Assembly (NCBI GenBank): GCA_021325525.1
Contig: JAJPHB010000024.1
Coordinates: 1-64,000, forward strand
From: Alphaproteobacteria bacterium
Lineage (GTDB): Bacteria > Pseudomonadota > Alphaproteobacteria > ATCC43930 > CGMCC-115725
Direction: 5' to 3'
DNA length: 64,000 nt
Shown: in pieces, positions 8,542 to 18,563 of the stretch
Position numbering within the stretch: position 1 is the first letter of the stretch
Layout of the letters: each line of letters opens with the position of its first letter
Translations under genes and position numbers: made by a program
Notes under the pieces: generated by a model
Databases searched by the model: none
Seen by the model: the letters and a program-made list of their open reading frames with translations, nothing else
Told to the model about the DNA's origin: nothing

Positions 8542-11505
8542 ATGCGGCCTTCGCTCTACACCATTCCGGGCCACCTGCCGTTTCTGGACGCGCTCGTCGC
8601 GGGCCTCCTCGCCGAGAGCGCGGGCGATCCTCTTTCCCTTTCGCGCGCGCTCATCCTGCTGCCGACGCGCCGCGCCTGCCGCGCCCTGCGCGAAGCCTTC
8701 CTGCGCGCGTCCGAGGGAAGAGCGCTGCTCCTGCCGCAAATGCGACCCGTCGGCGATCTCGGCGAGGACGAGCTCGACTTCGCCGCGGCCGCCGCTGCGA
8801 GCGCGGCGGATGCGGCCGACATTCCGCCGGCCATACCCGAGCTGCGCCGGCGGCTGCTCTTGACGCGGCTCGTCCTCGCCTGGGGAGAGCGGATCGGACC
8901 TGCGGCGCTGCTGCCCGGCCAGGCGGCGATGCTGGCGCGCGAGCTGGCGCGCTTCCTCGACGAGGTGCAGAGCGAAAACGGCGATCTCGGCGGCCTCGCC
9001 GCGCTGGTGCCCGATGACTATGCCGAGCACTGGCAGCTCGTGCTGCGCTTTCTCGACATCCTCGTCGCGCGCTGGCCGGCCATTCTCGGAGCCGAAGGCT
9101 GCCTCGATCCGGCGGCGCGGCGCAATGCGGCGCTGGCGGCGCAGGCCGAGGCCTGGCGGCGCGATCCGCCGCAGCGTCGGATCGTCGCGGCAGGAATCGG
9201 CGGCGCCCTGCCGGCCGTTGCGGAGCTTCTCGCCGTCATCGCCCGGCTGCCGCGCGGCGCCGTCGTGCTGCCCGGCCTCGACCCGCTGATCGAGGCGTCG
9301 AGCTGGGCCGCCATCGCCGACGATCCGACCCACCCCCATCATGTGGCGGCGGGCTTCCTCGCCCGCCTCGAAGCGTCGCCAGCCGATCTGCGGCCATGGC
9401 CGGCGACGCCTCCCGGCGGCGGCCGCCCGGAGCGCTCGCGGCTCGTCGCCGAAATCATGCGGCCGGCGGCGGAGACGCATCGCTGGCGCGAGATCGCGGC
9501 GCTGCCGCGCGCGGCGCTTGCCGGCCTGGCGCGGCTCGATTGCGACGGCCCGCAGGAGGAGGCGGGCGCGATTGCGCTGCTGCTGCGCGAGCGCCTCGAA
9601 CGCCCGGGTGAGACGGCGGCGCTCATCACCCCGGACCGCGATCTCGCGCGCCGCGTCGCCGCCGAGCTGCGGCGCTGGGGCATCGAAATCGACGATTCGG
9701 CCGGCCTGCCGCTGAACCGCACGCCGCCCGGCGTCTTTCTCCGCCTCGTCGCCGAGCTCGCCGCCTCGCAATGCGCGCCGGTGCCTTTGCTCGCGGCGCT
9801 GAAGCACCCGCTGGCCGCCTGCGGCATGGCGCCCGAGGCGTTTCGCGCCGAGGTGCGCCGCCTCGAGCTCGCCGTGCTGCGCGGGCCGCGTCCGGCGCCG
9901 GGCTTCGCCGGACTCGCCGCGGCGCTGGGCGATGCCGCGCCGGCGCTGCGGCGACTGCCGGAACGCCTCGCCCGCGGCCTCGATCCGCTTCTGACCGCGC
10001 TCGCCGCTGCGGAGACGAGCCTCGCCGCGCTGGTGCGCGCGCATGTCGCGGCGGCGGAATGGCTTGCAGCCGGCGATGGCGAAGAGGGCGCGGCACGGCT
10101 CTGGCGCGAGGAGGCCGGCGAGGCGGCGGCGCGCTTCATCGCCGAGCTGCTCGCGGCGGCGGACGACTTTCCCGCCATTCGCGGCGCCGATTATCCGGCG
10201 CTCTTCGAGGCGCTGCTCGCGGGTCCAGTGGTGCGGCCGAATTACGGCCGCCATCCGCGGCTCAGCATTTGGGGCCTCCTCGAAGCGCGGCTCCAGCACG
10301 CGGATCTCATGATCCTGGGCGGGCTCAATGAAGGGACCTGGCCGGCCGAGCTCGCCGCCGACCCCTGGCTCTCGCGGCCCATGCGGCGGCAATTCGGCCT
10401 GCCGGCGCCCGAGCGGCAGGTCGGCGTCGCGGCGCTCGACTTCGCTCAGGCAATGGGCGCGCGCGAGGTGGTGCTGACGCGCGCCTCGCGGGTTGAGGGG
10501 GCGCCGACGGTGCCGTCGCGCTGGCTGCTGCGCCTCGAGACGGTGCTCCGCGCTGCCGGCGCCGCGATTGCCTCCGAGCTTCCCAGCGTCGCCGCCTTGC
10601 AGTCGCGCCTCGATGAGCCGGAGCGGCGCATCGCCATCGGACCGCCCGAGCCGCGGCCGCCGGTCTCGGCGCGGCCGCGACGGCTCTCGGTGACGCAGAT
10701 CGAGACGTGGATGCGCGATCCTTACGGCATTTACGCGCGCCATGTCTTGAAGCTGCAGGCGCTCGATCCGATCGACGCCGATCCCGGCGCGGCCGAGCGC
10801 GGCGAGCTCATTCACCGCGCCCTCGAACGCTTCATCCGCGCGCATCCGGCGGCGCTGCCGGCCGATGCCGAGCGGGCGCTCATCGAGATCGGGCGCGAGA
10901 CCTTCGGCGCGGCGCTGTCGCGCCCAGGCGTCTGGGCCTTCTGGTGGCCGCGCTTCTGCCGGATCGCGCGCTGGTTCGTGGCAGAGGAGGGGCGGCGCCG
11001 GACGACGCTCGCCGAAAGCCGTGGCGAGGTCGAAGGCGCGCTCACCCTCGCGGGTCCCGGCGGGCCCTTCATGCTGACCGGCAAGGCCGACCGCATCGAT
11101 CGCATCCGCGACGGCACGCTCGTCATTCTCGACTACAAGACGGGCGGCGTGCCCAAGCCGAACGAGGTCGAGCGCGGCTTCGCTCCCCAACTGCCGCTCG
11201 AAGCGGCGATCGCCCGGGCGGGCGGCTTCGGGGGTGGCGCGGCGCGGGTCGCGGCGCTCGCCTATTGGCGCCTCTCCGGGGGCGAGCCGCCGGGCGAGGT
11301 GAAGTGGATCGCCGACGATCCGGCGGCGGTCGACGCCTTGGCGGATGGCGCCATCGCCGGCCTCGAGCGGCTGATCGCCCGTTTCGACGATCCGGCGACG
11401 CCCTATCGGGCGTGGCCGCGGCCCGAATGGGCGCCGCGCTTCACCGATTACGCGCATCTGGCGCGGGTGAAGGAATGGAGCCTATCCGGCGGAGAGGCGG
11501 AGTGA
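8542..11505 (+). CDS. addB: Double-strand break repair protein AddB
   Basis: 987-residue subunit of the AddAB helicase-nuclease, which resects DNA double-strand ends and loads RecA. It opens with LYTIPGHLPFLDAL and a degenerate helicase motif region (LILLPTRRACRALREAF) typical of alphaproteobacterial AddB. The C-terminal nuclease domain carries the PD-(D/E)xK core as VILDYKTGG after a region with GKADRID. Its stop overlaps the GTG of addA (GTGA), so the two subunits are translationally coupled. I did not locate an iron-sulfur cysteine set. Confidence 0.95.
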   Translation: MRPSLYTIPGHLPFLDALVAGLLAESAGDPLSLSRALILLPTRRACRALREAFLRASEGRALLLPQMRPVGDLGEDELDFAAAAAASAADAADIPPAIPELRRRLLLTRLVLAWGERIGPAALLPGQAAMLARELARFLDEVQSENGDLGGLAALVPDDYAEHWQLVLRFLDILVARWPAILGAEGCLDPAARRNAALAAQAEAWRRDPPQRRIVAAGIGGALPAVAELLAVIARLPRGAVVLPGLDPLIEASSWAAIADDPTHPHHVAAGFLARLEASPADLRPWPATPPGGGRPERSRLVAEIMRPAAETHRWREIAALPRAALAGLARLDCDGPQEEAGAIALLLRERLERPGETAALITPDRDLARRVAAELRRWGIEIDDSAGLPLNRTPPGVFLRLVAELAASQCAPVPLLAALKHPLAACGMAPEAFRAEVRRLELAVLRGPRPAPGFAGLAAALGDAAPALRRLPERLARGLDPLLTALAAAETSLAALVRAHVAAAEWLAAGDGEEGAARLWREEAGEAAARFIAELLAAADDFPAIRGADYPALFEALLAGPVVRPNYGRHPRLSIWGLLEARLQHADLMILGGLNEGTWPAELAADPWLSRPMRRQFGLPAPERQVGVAALDFAQAMGAREVVLTRASRVEGAPTVPSRWLLRLETVLRAAGAAIASELPSVAALQSRLDEPERRIAIGPPEPRPPVSARPRRLSVTQIETWMRDPYGIYARHVLKLQALDPIDADPGAAERGELIHRALERFIRAHPAALPADAERALIEIGRETFGAALSRPGVWAFWWPRFCRIARWFVAEEGRRRTTLAESRGEVEGALTLAGPGGPFMLTGKADRIDRIRDGTLVILDYKTGGVPKPNEVERGFAPQLPLEAAIARAGGFGGGAARVAALAYWRLSGGEPPGEVKWIADDPAAVDALADGAIAGLERLIARFDDPATPYRAWPRPEWAPRFTDYAHLARVKEWSLSGGEAE

Positions 11506-14500
11506 CCGACCCGGCAGCGCAAGCGGGCGAGCGGCAGCGTCGTGCTTCCGACGGCGCGTTTTCGGTCTGGGTCGCGGCCTCGGCCGGGACCGGCAAGACC
11601 AAGGTCCTGACGGACCGCGTCCTCAACCTGCTGCTCGGCGGCAGCCCGCCCGAGCGCATTCTCTGCCTCACCTTTACGAAGGCCGCCGCCGCCGAGATGG
11701 CGATCCGCATCAATGAACGGCTCGCCCGGTGGGCGACGGCCGAAGAGGGCGCGCTCGCGCAGGACCTGGTGGCGCTCACCGGCGCGCTGCCCGACGCGGC
11801 GCTGCTGCGGCATGCGCGGCGCCTTTTCGCCCGCGTGCTCGACACGCCGGGCGGGCTCAAGATCGCGACGATCCACGCTTTCTGTCAGTCGCTCCTGCGC
11901 CGGTTTCCGATCGAGGCGGGGGTGGCGCCGCATTTCGAGGTGCTCGACGAGCGCAATGCCGACGAGCTTCTCGGCGAGGCGCGCGAGGCGGTGCTCGCCG
12001 CAGCGCGCGCCGGCGCGCCGGGCCTCGCCGACGCGCTCGCCGAGGCGACGCGCTACCTGCCGGAAGAAGGGTTCGCCGAGCTGCTGGCGATGCTGACCCT
12101 CGAACGGGCCCGGCTTGCGCGCTGCGGGATCGACAGCATCGCCCGCTTCGAGGCGCGCCTCCATGCGCTGCTCGGCGTCCGGCCCGGCGCCACCGCCGGG
12201 AGCATTCTCGCCGACGCCGCGGCGCCAGGGGCTTGCGACGAGGCGGCGCTGCGGGACGCCGCGGCGGCGCTGCTCGCCAGTGGCGCCGTCTCCGATCGCA
12301 ACCGCGGCGCGCGCATCGCCGCGTGGCTCGCCGATCCCGAGGGACGGGTCGACGGCTTTCCCGATTACGCGCTCGCCTTCCTGACCAGCGACGGCGCCAT
12401 TCGCGACCGCCATATCACCAAGGCGGCGGCTGTGGCGGCGCCCGGAGCCGCGGCGGTGCTGCTCGCCGAGGCGCGGCGCGTCGCCGAGACCTTTGCCGCG
12501 CGCAGCGCCTGCGCGCTCCTCCACGCCTCGGCGGCGATGGCGCGCCTTGCCGACGCGCTGCTCGGCGCCTATGCCGCGAAGAAGGCGCTCCACGCCGCGC
12601 TCGATTACGACGACCTCATCCTCAAGACGCGCGAGCTGCTGAATGCGCCCGGAGTCGCCGCCTGGGTGCTCTTCAAGCTCGATGGCGGCCTCGACCACAT
12701 CCTCGTCGACGAGGCGCAGGACACCAACCCCGAGCAATGGCAGGTCATCGCGGCCCTCGCCGAGGAATTCTTCAGCGGCCGCGGCGCCCGCGAGGCGCAT
12801 CGCACCGTCTTTGCCGTCGGCGACGCCAAGCAGTCGATCTACTCCTTCCAGCGCGCCGACCCGCTCGAATTCCTGCGCATGCGCGAGCATTTCGCCGCAC
12901 GCGTCGCGGCCGCCGCCGATCCGCCCGGCGATATCCGCTGGCGGACGGTCGATCTCGACATCTCCTTCCGCTCGACCGAGACGGTGCTCCGCGCCGTCGA
13001 TGCCGTCTTCGCGCAGCCTGAAGCAGCGGCCGGCGTGGCGCTCGACGGCGGCGCCATTCACCATGCCGCGCAACGGCTCGGCCATGCGGGACGGGTCGAG
13101 CTCTGGCCGGCGGTCGCTCCCGATCCGGTGGGCGAGCTGCCGGCCTGGCAGCCGCCGCTGGAACAGCAGCGCGTGCGGGCACCGGCGACGCGCCTTGCGG
13201 AGGCGATCGCGGCTCGCATCCGAGGCTGGCTCGATGAGGGCGAGATGCTGCCGGCGCGCGGCCGGCGTCTGCGCGCCGGCGACGTCATGGTGCTGGTCCG
13301 CCGGCGCGGCCCCTTTGTCGGCGCGCTGGTGCGGGCGCTGAAGCAGCGACGCATTGCCGTCGCCGGCGCCGACCGCATGCGGCTTGCCGAGCAGCTCGTC
13401 GTCGAGGATCTGACCGCGCTCGGCCAATTTCTGCTGCTGCCCGAAGATGACCTGACGCTCGCTGCCGTGCTGAAAGGCCCGCTTTTCGCGGTGACGGAGG
13501 AGATGCTGTTCACGCTCGCCCATGGCCGCGGCACGCGCAGCCTCTGGAGCGAGCTGCGGCGGCGGGCGGACGAGCATCCGGCGCTGCGCGCCGCCGCCGA
13601 CGCGCTCTCCGAGCTTCTGGCGCGCGTCGATTTCGCGGCGCCTTACGAGCTTTTCGCTGAGATTCTCGGGGCGCGCGGCGGCAGGCGGGCGATCTTGGCC
13701 CGGCTCGGCGCCGAAGCGGGCGATCCGCTCGACGAGTTCCTGGCGCAGGCGCTCGCCTACGAGCGCGCGCATATCCCGTCGCTGCAGGGTTTCCTCCACT
13801 GGCTTCAAAGCGGCGAGACCGAGGTGAAGCGCGACCTCGACCAGCGCGGGCGCGACGAGGTGCGCATTCTCACGGTGCACGGCGCGAAGGGGCTGCAGGC
13901 GCCGATCGTCTTCCTGCCCGACACCATGCAGGTGCCGAAGCAGACGCCGCGCCTTCTGTGGGCACGGGACGGCGAAGGCGAGCTGCCGCTCTGGTCGGCG
14001 CGGCGCGAGCTCGAAGCGCCCGCGGCCGAGGCGGCGCGGCAGGAGGCGCTGCGCCGGCGCGAGGAGGAATATCGCCGCCTCCTCTATGTCGCGATGACGC
14101 GCGCCGAGGATCGGCTCTATGTCTGCGGCTGGCAGACGCGCAAGGCGCCGCCGGCCGGCTGCTGGTACAACCTCGTCGCCAAGGGGCTTTCCGGCGTCGC
14201 CGAGAAATGCGCGCACGATTTCAGCACACTCATCGGTGCCGATGGCTGGTCCGGGCCGGGGCTGCGGCTCGACAGCCCACAGCGCGTGCCGGCGAAGGAC
14301 GACAATGCGGCGGCGCTCGATGTGCGCATGGCGGCGGAGCTGCCGGACTGGGTGCGGCGCCCGCCGCCGCCAGAGCCGATGCCGCCGAAGCCGCTCGCGC
14401 CGTCGCGCCCCGATATGGCCGAGCCGGCGGCGCGTTCGCCCCTCGACGGCGAAAATGGCGCGCGCGGCGCCGGCTTCCGCCGCGGCCTCCTCGTCCATCG

Positions 14501-14978
14501 CCTCCTGCAGATGCTGCCCGAGCTGCCGCCGCCCTCGCGTCTTGCCGCGGCGCAGCAATTCCTCGCCAGGCCCGTCCACGGTCTCGGCGAAGACGAGCAG
14601 CGCGCGCTTGCCGAGGAAACTCTGGCAATCCTCGGCGACCCTGCCTTCGCACCGCTCTTCGGCCCCGATTCGCAGGCCGAGGCGCCGGTCGTCGGCCTCT
14701 TCGGCGGCTACGCCCTGTCAGGCCAGATCGATCGCCTCGTCGTCGGGGCGCGCGAGGTGCTCATCGTCGACTACAAGACTTTGCGCCCGCCGCCCGCCGC
14801 GCTTGCCGGCGTGCCGCCGCTCTATCTGCGCCAGCTCGCCGCCTACCGCGCCGCGATCGCGACGATCTATCCCGCGAAGAGCGTGCGCTGCGCCCTGCTG
14901 TGGACGGACGGGCCGCGCCTCATGGAAGTGCCCTCCGAGCTCCTCGATGCGGCGATCGCGAAGGGCGTTGGCGCCTAA
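11502..14978 (+). CDS. addA: Double-strand break repair helicase AddA
   Basis: 1158-residue UvrD-like helicase/nuclease subunit of AddAB. Motif I is AASAGTGKTKVLT near residue 20; Ia is CLTFTKAAAAEM; motif II is LVDEAQDTNPEQW; further blocks are VGDAKQSIYSFQRADP, VHGAKGLQAPIVFLPD and LLYVAMTRAEDRLYVCGWQ. The RecB-type nuclease at the C-terminus has LIVDYKTLRPPP. The GTG at 11502 overlaps the addB stop. An in-frame ATG at 11475 would extend into addB but lacks a better ribosome site. It is the last gene of the cluster; the usual thioredoxin gene does not follow. Confidence 0.95.
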   Translation: MTDPAAQAGERQRRASDGAFSVWVAASAGTGKTKVLTDRVLNLLLGGSPPERILCLTFTKAAAAEMAIRINERLARWATAEEGALAQDLVALTGALPDAALLRHARRLFARVLDTPGGLKIATIHAFCQSLLRRFPIEAGVAPHFEVLDERNADELLGEAREAVLAAARAGAPGLADALAEATRYLPEEGFAELLAMLTLERARLARCGIDSIARFEARLHALLGVRPGATAGSILADAAAPGACDEAALRDAAAALLASGAVSDRNRGARIAAWLADPEGRVDGFPDYALAFLTSDGAIRDRHITKAAAVAAPGAAAVLLAEARRVAETFAARSACALLHASAAMARLADALLGAYAAKKALHAALDYDDLILKTRELLNAPGVAAWVLFKLDGGLDHILVDEAQDTNPEQWQVIAALAEEFFSGRGAREAHRTVFAVGDAKQSIYSFQRADPLEFLRMREHFAARVAAAADPPGDIRWRTVDLDISFRSTETVLRAVDAVFAQPEAAAGVALDGGAIHHAAQRLGHAGRVELWPAVAPDPVGELPAWQPPLEQQRVRAPATRLAEAIAARIRGWLDEGEMLPARGRRLRAGDVMVLVRRRGPFVGALVRALKQRRIAVAGADRMRLAEQLVVEDLTALGQFLLLPEDDLTLAAVLKGPLFAVTEEMLFTLAHGRGTRSLWSELRRRADEHPALRAAADALSELLARVDFAAPYELFAEILGARGGRRAILARLGAEAGDPLDEFLAQALAYERAHIPSLQGFLHWLQSGETEVKRDLDQRGRDEVRILTVHGAKGLQAPIVFLPDTMQVPKQTPRLLWARDGEGELPLWSARRELEAPAAEAARQEALRRREEEYRRLLYVAMTRAEDRLYVCGWQTRKAPPAGCWYNLVAKGLSGVAEKCAHDFSTLIGADGWSGPGLRLDSPQRVPAKDDNAAALDVRMAAELPDWVRRPPPPEPMPPKPLAPSRPDMAEPAARSPLDGENGARGAGFRRGLLVHRLLQMLPELPPPSRLAAAQQFLARPVHGLGEDEQRALAEETLAILGDPAFAPLFGPDSQAEAPVVGLFGGYALSGQIDRLVVGAREVLIVDYKTLRPPPAALAGVPPLYLRQLAAYRAAIATIYPAKSVRCALLWTDGPRLMEVPSELLDAAIAKGVGA

Positions 14979-15601
14979 AGCCGCAGCTCTGCGATGAGGC
15001 GGAAGCCGAAAGCGAGCATGGCCGTGCCCGCAGCCCGTTCGATCCAGCCCTTCATCCGCCGGAAGAAGGCCTGCACCGGGCGCGTCGAGAAGACGAGCGC
15101 GACGAGGGTGAACCAGGCCGCCTCGTCGACGGCGACGATCGCCAGCGCCGCGACGCGCACCCAGCCCGGGGTGCCCGGAGCGAAGAACAGCAGGAAGATG
15201 CTCCCGAAGAAGACAATCACCTTGGGATTGGCGAGGTTGGTGGCGAGGCCGAGCCGCCAGGCGCGCCCCATCCCCATGCCGCCGCTGCTCGGGCAATCCG
15301 TCGTCACGGGCGCGCCGGCATGGCGCCACGCCTCGATGCCGAGCCAGGCGAGGTAGAGCCCGCCGGCGAGCTTCAGGACGTCGTAGAGCCAAGCCGCCTT
15401 GGCCAGCACGACCTGCATGCCGAGGCTCGCGAGCGCCGCCCAGAGAAGAGCGCCCGTCGCGAGGCCGAACGCCGCGGCGACGGCCGTTCGGCGCGACTGG
15501 GCGACCGAGATGCGCGTCAGCATGACGAAGGCCGGGCCGGGGCTGATCGCGGCAATCAGATGCACGCTGGCAAAGCCGAGAAGGGCGAGGAGATGGGACA
15601 T
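14975..15601 (-). CDS. LysE/RhtB-family amino-acid exporter
   Basis: Inner-membrane translocator of 208 residues, standard for the family. The N-terminus LIAAISPGPAFVMLTRISV carries the conserved PGP of LysE-type exporters, followed by about six hydrophobic segments. The family exports amino acids such as threonine, homoserine or lysine; substrate cannot be read from sequence. Its stop overlaps the end of addA tail-to-tail by 4 bases. The start chosen (MSHLLALLG) begins directly with the first membrane helix. Confidence 0.9.
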   Translation of the reverse strand: MSHLLALLGFASVHLIAAISPGPAFVMLTRISVAQSRRTAVAAAFGLATGALLWAALASLGMQVVLAKAAWLYDVLKLAGGLYLAWLGIEAWRHAGAPVTTDCPSSGGMGMGRAWRLGLATNLANPKVIVFFGSIFLLFFAPGTPGWVRVAALAIVAVDEAAWFTLVALVFSTRPVQAFFRRMKGWIERAAGTAMLAFGFRLIAELRL

Positions 15602-15611
15602 CGACGCGCCA

Positions 15612-15929
15612 CTACTTGCGCGGTCCGTAGAAGAGAACCCAGACGGCGAAGTCGTCCGAGAAATCCTCGAAGCGATGCTCGGCATGTGCGGCGGCGAAGA
15701 GGAGATCGCCCGGGCCGAACGGCGTCACGCGACCATCGACGCGGAACTTTCCCGTCCCGGCCGCGACGACGTAGAACTCGTCCTGATCGTGCGGCGTCTG
15801 CGGATCATGGCCTTGCGGCGCATAGAAGCGGATCTCGACATCGGCCTTGCGCAGAATCTCGGCCGAACGCCGGCCTTCTGGGATCGGCAGCGTCCGCGCC
15901 GCCGCAACGGTCAGGATGGTCTCGGGCAT
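15612..15929 (-). CDS. Small cupin-domain protein
   Basis: 105-residue single-domain cupin. It shows a metal-binding cupin motif HDPQTPHDQDEFYVVAAGTG and the second-motif area HAEHRFEDF, with PFGPGDLLF before it. Likely a small metal-dependent binding protein or isomerase, with no defined substrate. It is 10 bases upstream of the LysE-type exporter on the same strand, so the two are probably co-transcribed. Confidence 0.8.
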   Translation of the reverse strand: MPETILTVAAARTLPIPEGRRSAEILRKADVEIRFYAPQGHDPQTPHDQDEFYVVAAGTGKFRVDGRVTPFGPGDLLFAAAHAEHRFEDFSDDFAVWVLFYGPRK

Positions 15930-16026
15930 GGCACCGCTCGCAAGTGAGGGAGCCGGGAGAGTAGCCGGAGCGCAGGCCCGATCGAAGTACCAGTTTCCGG
16001 CGCCCCGCCTGGGCCGGATCGCGGCC

Positions 16027-16728
16027 TCAGAGCAGCCCGGCCGCGATATTGATGGTGAGCGCCAGGATGACGGTGTTGAAGAAGAACGAGACGACGCCGT
16101 GAACGAGGGTGAGGCGCCGCATGGCGCGCGAGGTCACCTGCACATCCGAGACTTGGCAGGTCATGCCGACGACGAAGGCGAAATAGAGGAAGTCCCAGTA
16201 GTCGGGGCGATCCTCGCCGGGAAAGGCGAGCCCGCCCACTGCGCCGTCCGGGCTGGCCGCTGCGGCCTCCGCTGCCCCAGGCGCGTCGTAGAAGCCGTGC
16301 GCGTAATGGATCGCATACATGCTATGGCAGAGCAGCCAGGAGAGGAGAATGGTGAGGCCGCCCAGCGCCATCTTGACCGCCGCGAGGCCGCTCGCGGCGT
16401 CCTTGGCCTCGCGCAGCACGAAGAAGATCGCGACCATGCTGGCGAGGGCGGCGCCGACCACCGCCGCGAGAATGACCCAGGCATTCTCGTCCTCGCGCCG
16501 CGCGCGGAAGCCGATGCTCCTCGGCGTCGCCCGCGCCATCATCGCGCCGAGGAGGCCGAGGAGGGCGAGAATGCCGACATTCCAGGCGATGACGAAGCGC
16601 GTCGGCGCGCCGAGCGCGCTCGGCAGGAGCAGATAGAGCACGGCTCCGGCCAGGCTCGCCGCCAGGAGGCGCGGACGCGAGGCAGGCAGGCGGCGGCGGA
16701 AGCGGCTCAAACTGGCGGCGAGGCTCAT
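16027..16728 (-). CDS. DUF1345 integral membrane protein
   Basis: 233-residue protein with about five hydrophobic helices, matching the DUF1345 family: the C-terminal block FLYFAFVVGMTCQVSDVQVT and a final hydrophobic helix after LTLVHGVVSFFFN are characteristic. The charged N-terminus (RFRRRLPASRPRLL) should be cytoplasmic. The function of the family is not known. It stands alone between the cupin and a divergently transcribed hypothetical gene. Confidence 0.85.
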   Translation of the reverse strand: MSLAASLSRFRRRLPASRPRLLAASLAGAVLYLLLPSALGAPTRFVIAWNVGILALLGLLGAMMARATPRSIGFRARREDENAWVILAAVVGAALASMVAIFFVLREAKDAASGLAAVKMALGGLTILLSWLLCHSMYAIHYAHGFYDAPGAAEAAAASPDGAVGGLAFPGEDRPDYWDFLYFAFVVGMTCQVSDVQVTSRAMRRLTLVHGVVSFFFNTVILALTINIAAGLL

Positions 16729-16860
16729 GGTCGGTCCCGGCGAAAGCCGTCACGCGAGGCCGCGTAGGAGTAGCACAATTGAAGGCGGCGGGGAGGTGCG
16801 CTAAGCCTCCTTGGCATCTCGGGCGTTGGAGTCTCGTGTCCCCTTGCCGAGCGTCCCACC

Positions 16861-17301
16861 ATGAACGACGTCCCACCGCCGCCACGGCCGCATCGCGTCG
16901 GTCCGGTCGAGCCCGATCTTCTCGGCTCGGCAATTTTCATCTTTTCCGAGCATCTGCGCCGCCTCGAAGCAGAGGCGGCCGCCGAGGGCGAGGAGGCGGA
17001 GGAGCCGCCGCAGATCGAGACTCGCGTCGTCCTCGATCTCCTGGCCGAGGAGCTCGGAACCGATGTAGCGACGACGCTCAACCTCTATATGCGCGTCACC
17101 GCGCTCTTCCGCCTGCTCGCCGCCAGCCCGTCGCTGGCGCGACTTGCCGTCGACCCCGCTGATCCGGGCGGCGCGCTCAGCGAGGACGCGCTCGTCGCGG
17201 CGGCCCGGCTCGATCTCTACGTCGAGCGCCGCGGCGCCGAGGGGCGCGCCGAATTCGATCCGCGCGCGTTTCGCGAGGCGCTGGCGTCCGATCCGGACTG
17301 A
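16861..17301 (+). CDS. Hypothetical acidic protein
   Basis: 146 residues, rich in Glu, Asp and Leu, without membrane segment or signal. It begins with a proline-rich stretch (MNDVPPPPRPHRVG), then a helix-forming acidic run EHLRRLEAEAAAEGEEAEEP and a leucine-rich region. I do not recognise the family. Codon usage agrees with the neighbours and the reading frame is the only plausible one here, so a real gene is likely. It is divergent from the DUF1345 gene and convergent with the glycosyltransferase. Confidence 0.6.
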   Translation: MNDVPPPPRPHRVGPVEPDLLGSAIFIFSEHLRRLEAEAAAEGEEAEEPPQIETRVVLDLLAEELGTDVATTLNLYMRVTALFRLLAASPSLARLAVDPADPGGALSEDALVAAARLDLYVERRGAEGRAEFDPRAFREALASDPD

Positions 17302-17369
17302 TCTCGCCGCTCAGGGAGCGGCGGCCGAGCACAGGAAGGCGAGGCACGACACGCCGGCGCGCCGCGGCC

Positions 17370-18428
17370 CTACCGATGCGCCGAAGCATAGCGGATCGTG
17401 GCGGAAACGAGCGCCGGGCGCTCGGCTCCGACGAAGCGCAGGGCGACGAGATACTCGGCGAGCGGCAGGGGCGCCAGACCCAGCGCCGCCAGCCAGACCA
17501 GGACGGCGACGCGCGAAGCCGGCATGTCCGGTGAGTGCCGCGCCGCGCGCCACGCTTTCGCGAGAAGGCGCATGACGGTGTCGCTCGCGACAGGATGCGT
17601 TTGCGGCCGCAGCTTCAGCGAAGCCATGCGGTATTGCAGGTGGAAGAGGCCGCGATCGTGCAGATCCTCCGGCAAGTCGATGCCCATCGCCGCAGCGTGA
17701 CGGCGGAAGAAGGCGACGCGTTTTTGATCGACGACGATGTATTCGGCGAAGCGCTCCGGGCGCAGCGATGATTGCGCCCACATGTTGCGGCCGTGCATGC
17801 GGTAGAAGCTGAGCGGCCGCGCCAGCGTCTCGACATCACCGTAAAGCGGCGCCACGGCATTGATGGGGCCGTCCGGTCCGTGGCGGAAGCAATCGGTCGG
17901 CAGCGGCATGAGCCGCGAGAGGAACGCGCGCGCATAGGCGCATCCCGAGGTCGGGGGGCACGCATAGAGGCCGCAGCTCAAGGCCTCGGCGCGCACGCCG
18001 GCCGGCGTCCGCGCGAACGGGAAGCGCGGAAAGATTTCGCCGAACGGCCGGCCCTCGGCGTCGATCGGCTGCATTTGCCATTGCAGCGCCGAGAGTCCCG
18101 GTCGCCAGGCCGCGACGACGGCCGCCGCCGCGTTCGGCCGCAGCAGGTCATCCGAATCGAGAAAAATGACGATGTCGCCGCGGGCAGCGGCGAAACCGGC
18201 ATAAGCAGCGGCGGTCTCGCCGGCATTGGCCTGGAAGACGCGGCGAATGCGATCGCCGAAGCCGGCGATGATGTCGCGCGAACGGTCGGTCGAGCCGTCA
18301 TCGACGACCACGACCTCGAGCGGCGCGTAGCTCTGCGCCAGCGCGCTCGCGATGGCATTGCCGACGAAGCGTTCGTAATTGAAGCTCGTGACGACGATGC
18401 TGACCACGGGATTCGATCCCGCTGCCAT
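17370..18428 (-). CDS. Family 2 glycosyltransferase
   Basis: 352-residue GT-A fold enzyme. Family marks: SIVVTSFNYERFVGNAI at the N-terminus, VVVDDGSTDRSRDII for the nucleotide-sugar site, and FLDSDDLL as the DxD metal site. A C-terminal hydrophobic segment (VAVLVWLAALGLAPL) may anchor it at the membrane. It probably adds a sugar to a surface polysaccharide or lipid; donor and acceptor are unknown. No polysaccharide cluster surrounds it. Confidence 0.88.
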   Translation of the reverse strand: MAAGSNPVVSIVVTSFNYERFVGNAIASALAQSYAPLEVVVVDDGSTDRSRDIIAGFGDRIRRVFQANAGETAAAYAGFAAARGDIVIFLDSDDLLRPNAAAAVVAAWRPGLSALQWQMQPIDAEGRPFGEIFPRFPFARTPAGVRAEALSCGLYACPPTSGCAYARAFLSRLMPLPTDCFRHGPDGPINAVAPLYGDVETLARPLSFYRMHGRNMWAQSSLRPERFAEYIVVDQKRVAFFRRHAAAMGIDLPEDLHDRGLFHLQYRMASLKLRPQTHPVASDTVMRLLAKAWRAARHSPDMPASRVAVLVWLAALGLAPLPLAEYLVALRFVGAERPALVSATIRYASAHR

Positions 18429-18473
18429 CCCCAGCCTTCCTTCCGCGGACTTCTCGGTCTTCCCGGCCCTTGC

Positions 18474-18563
18474 TCAGCCTGAGAACGCCGCGACGATCGA
18501 CAGGCCGTAGAGCCCGATCGCGAGTCCGCAAGCGAGCATCACCTTCAGCGTCCACGGGTCCAT
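18474..18563 (-). CDS. Possible 29-residue membrane peptide
   Basis: A short frame encoding MDPWTLKVMLACGLAIGLYG and nine more residues, essentially one transmembrane helix. It lies 45 bases upstream of the glycosyltransferase start on the same strand. The start could also be an ATG 15 bases further upstream (MRLPGMDPW). Helix-like composition is the only support, so the call is tentative. Confidence 0.3.
   Translation of the reverse strand: MDPWTLKVMLACGLAIGLYGLSIVAAFSG

Noticed and set aside
7657-11457. 1266-codon minus-strand open frame opposite amgK/murU/addB
   Set aside because: Codon-position shadow of the plus-strand genes; composition Arg/Glu/Ala-rich without any motif.
11448-14579. 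Long minus-strand open frame opposite addA
   Set aside because: Shadow frame; addA motifs on the plus strand are complete.
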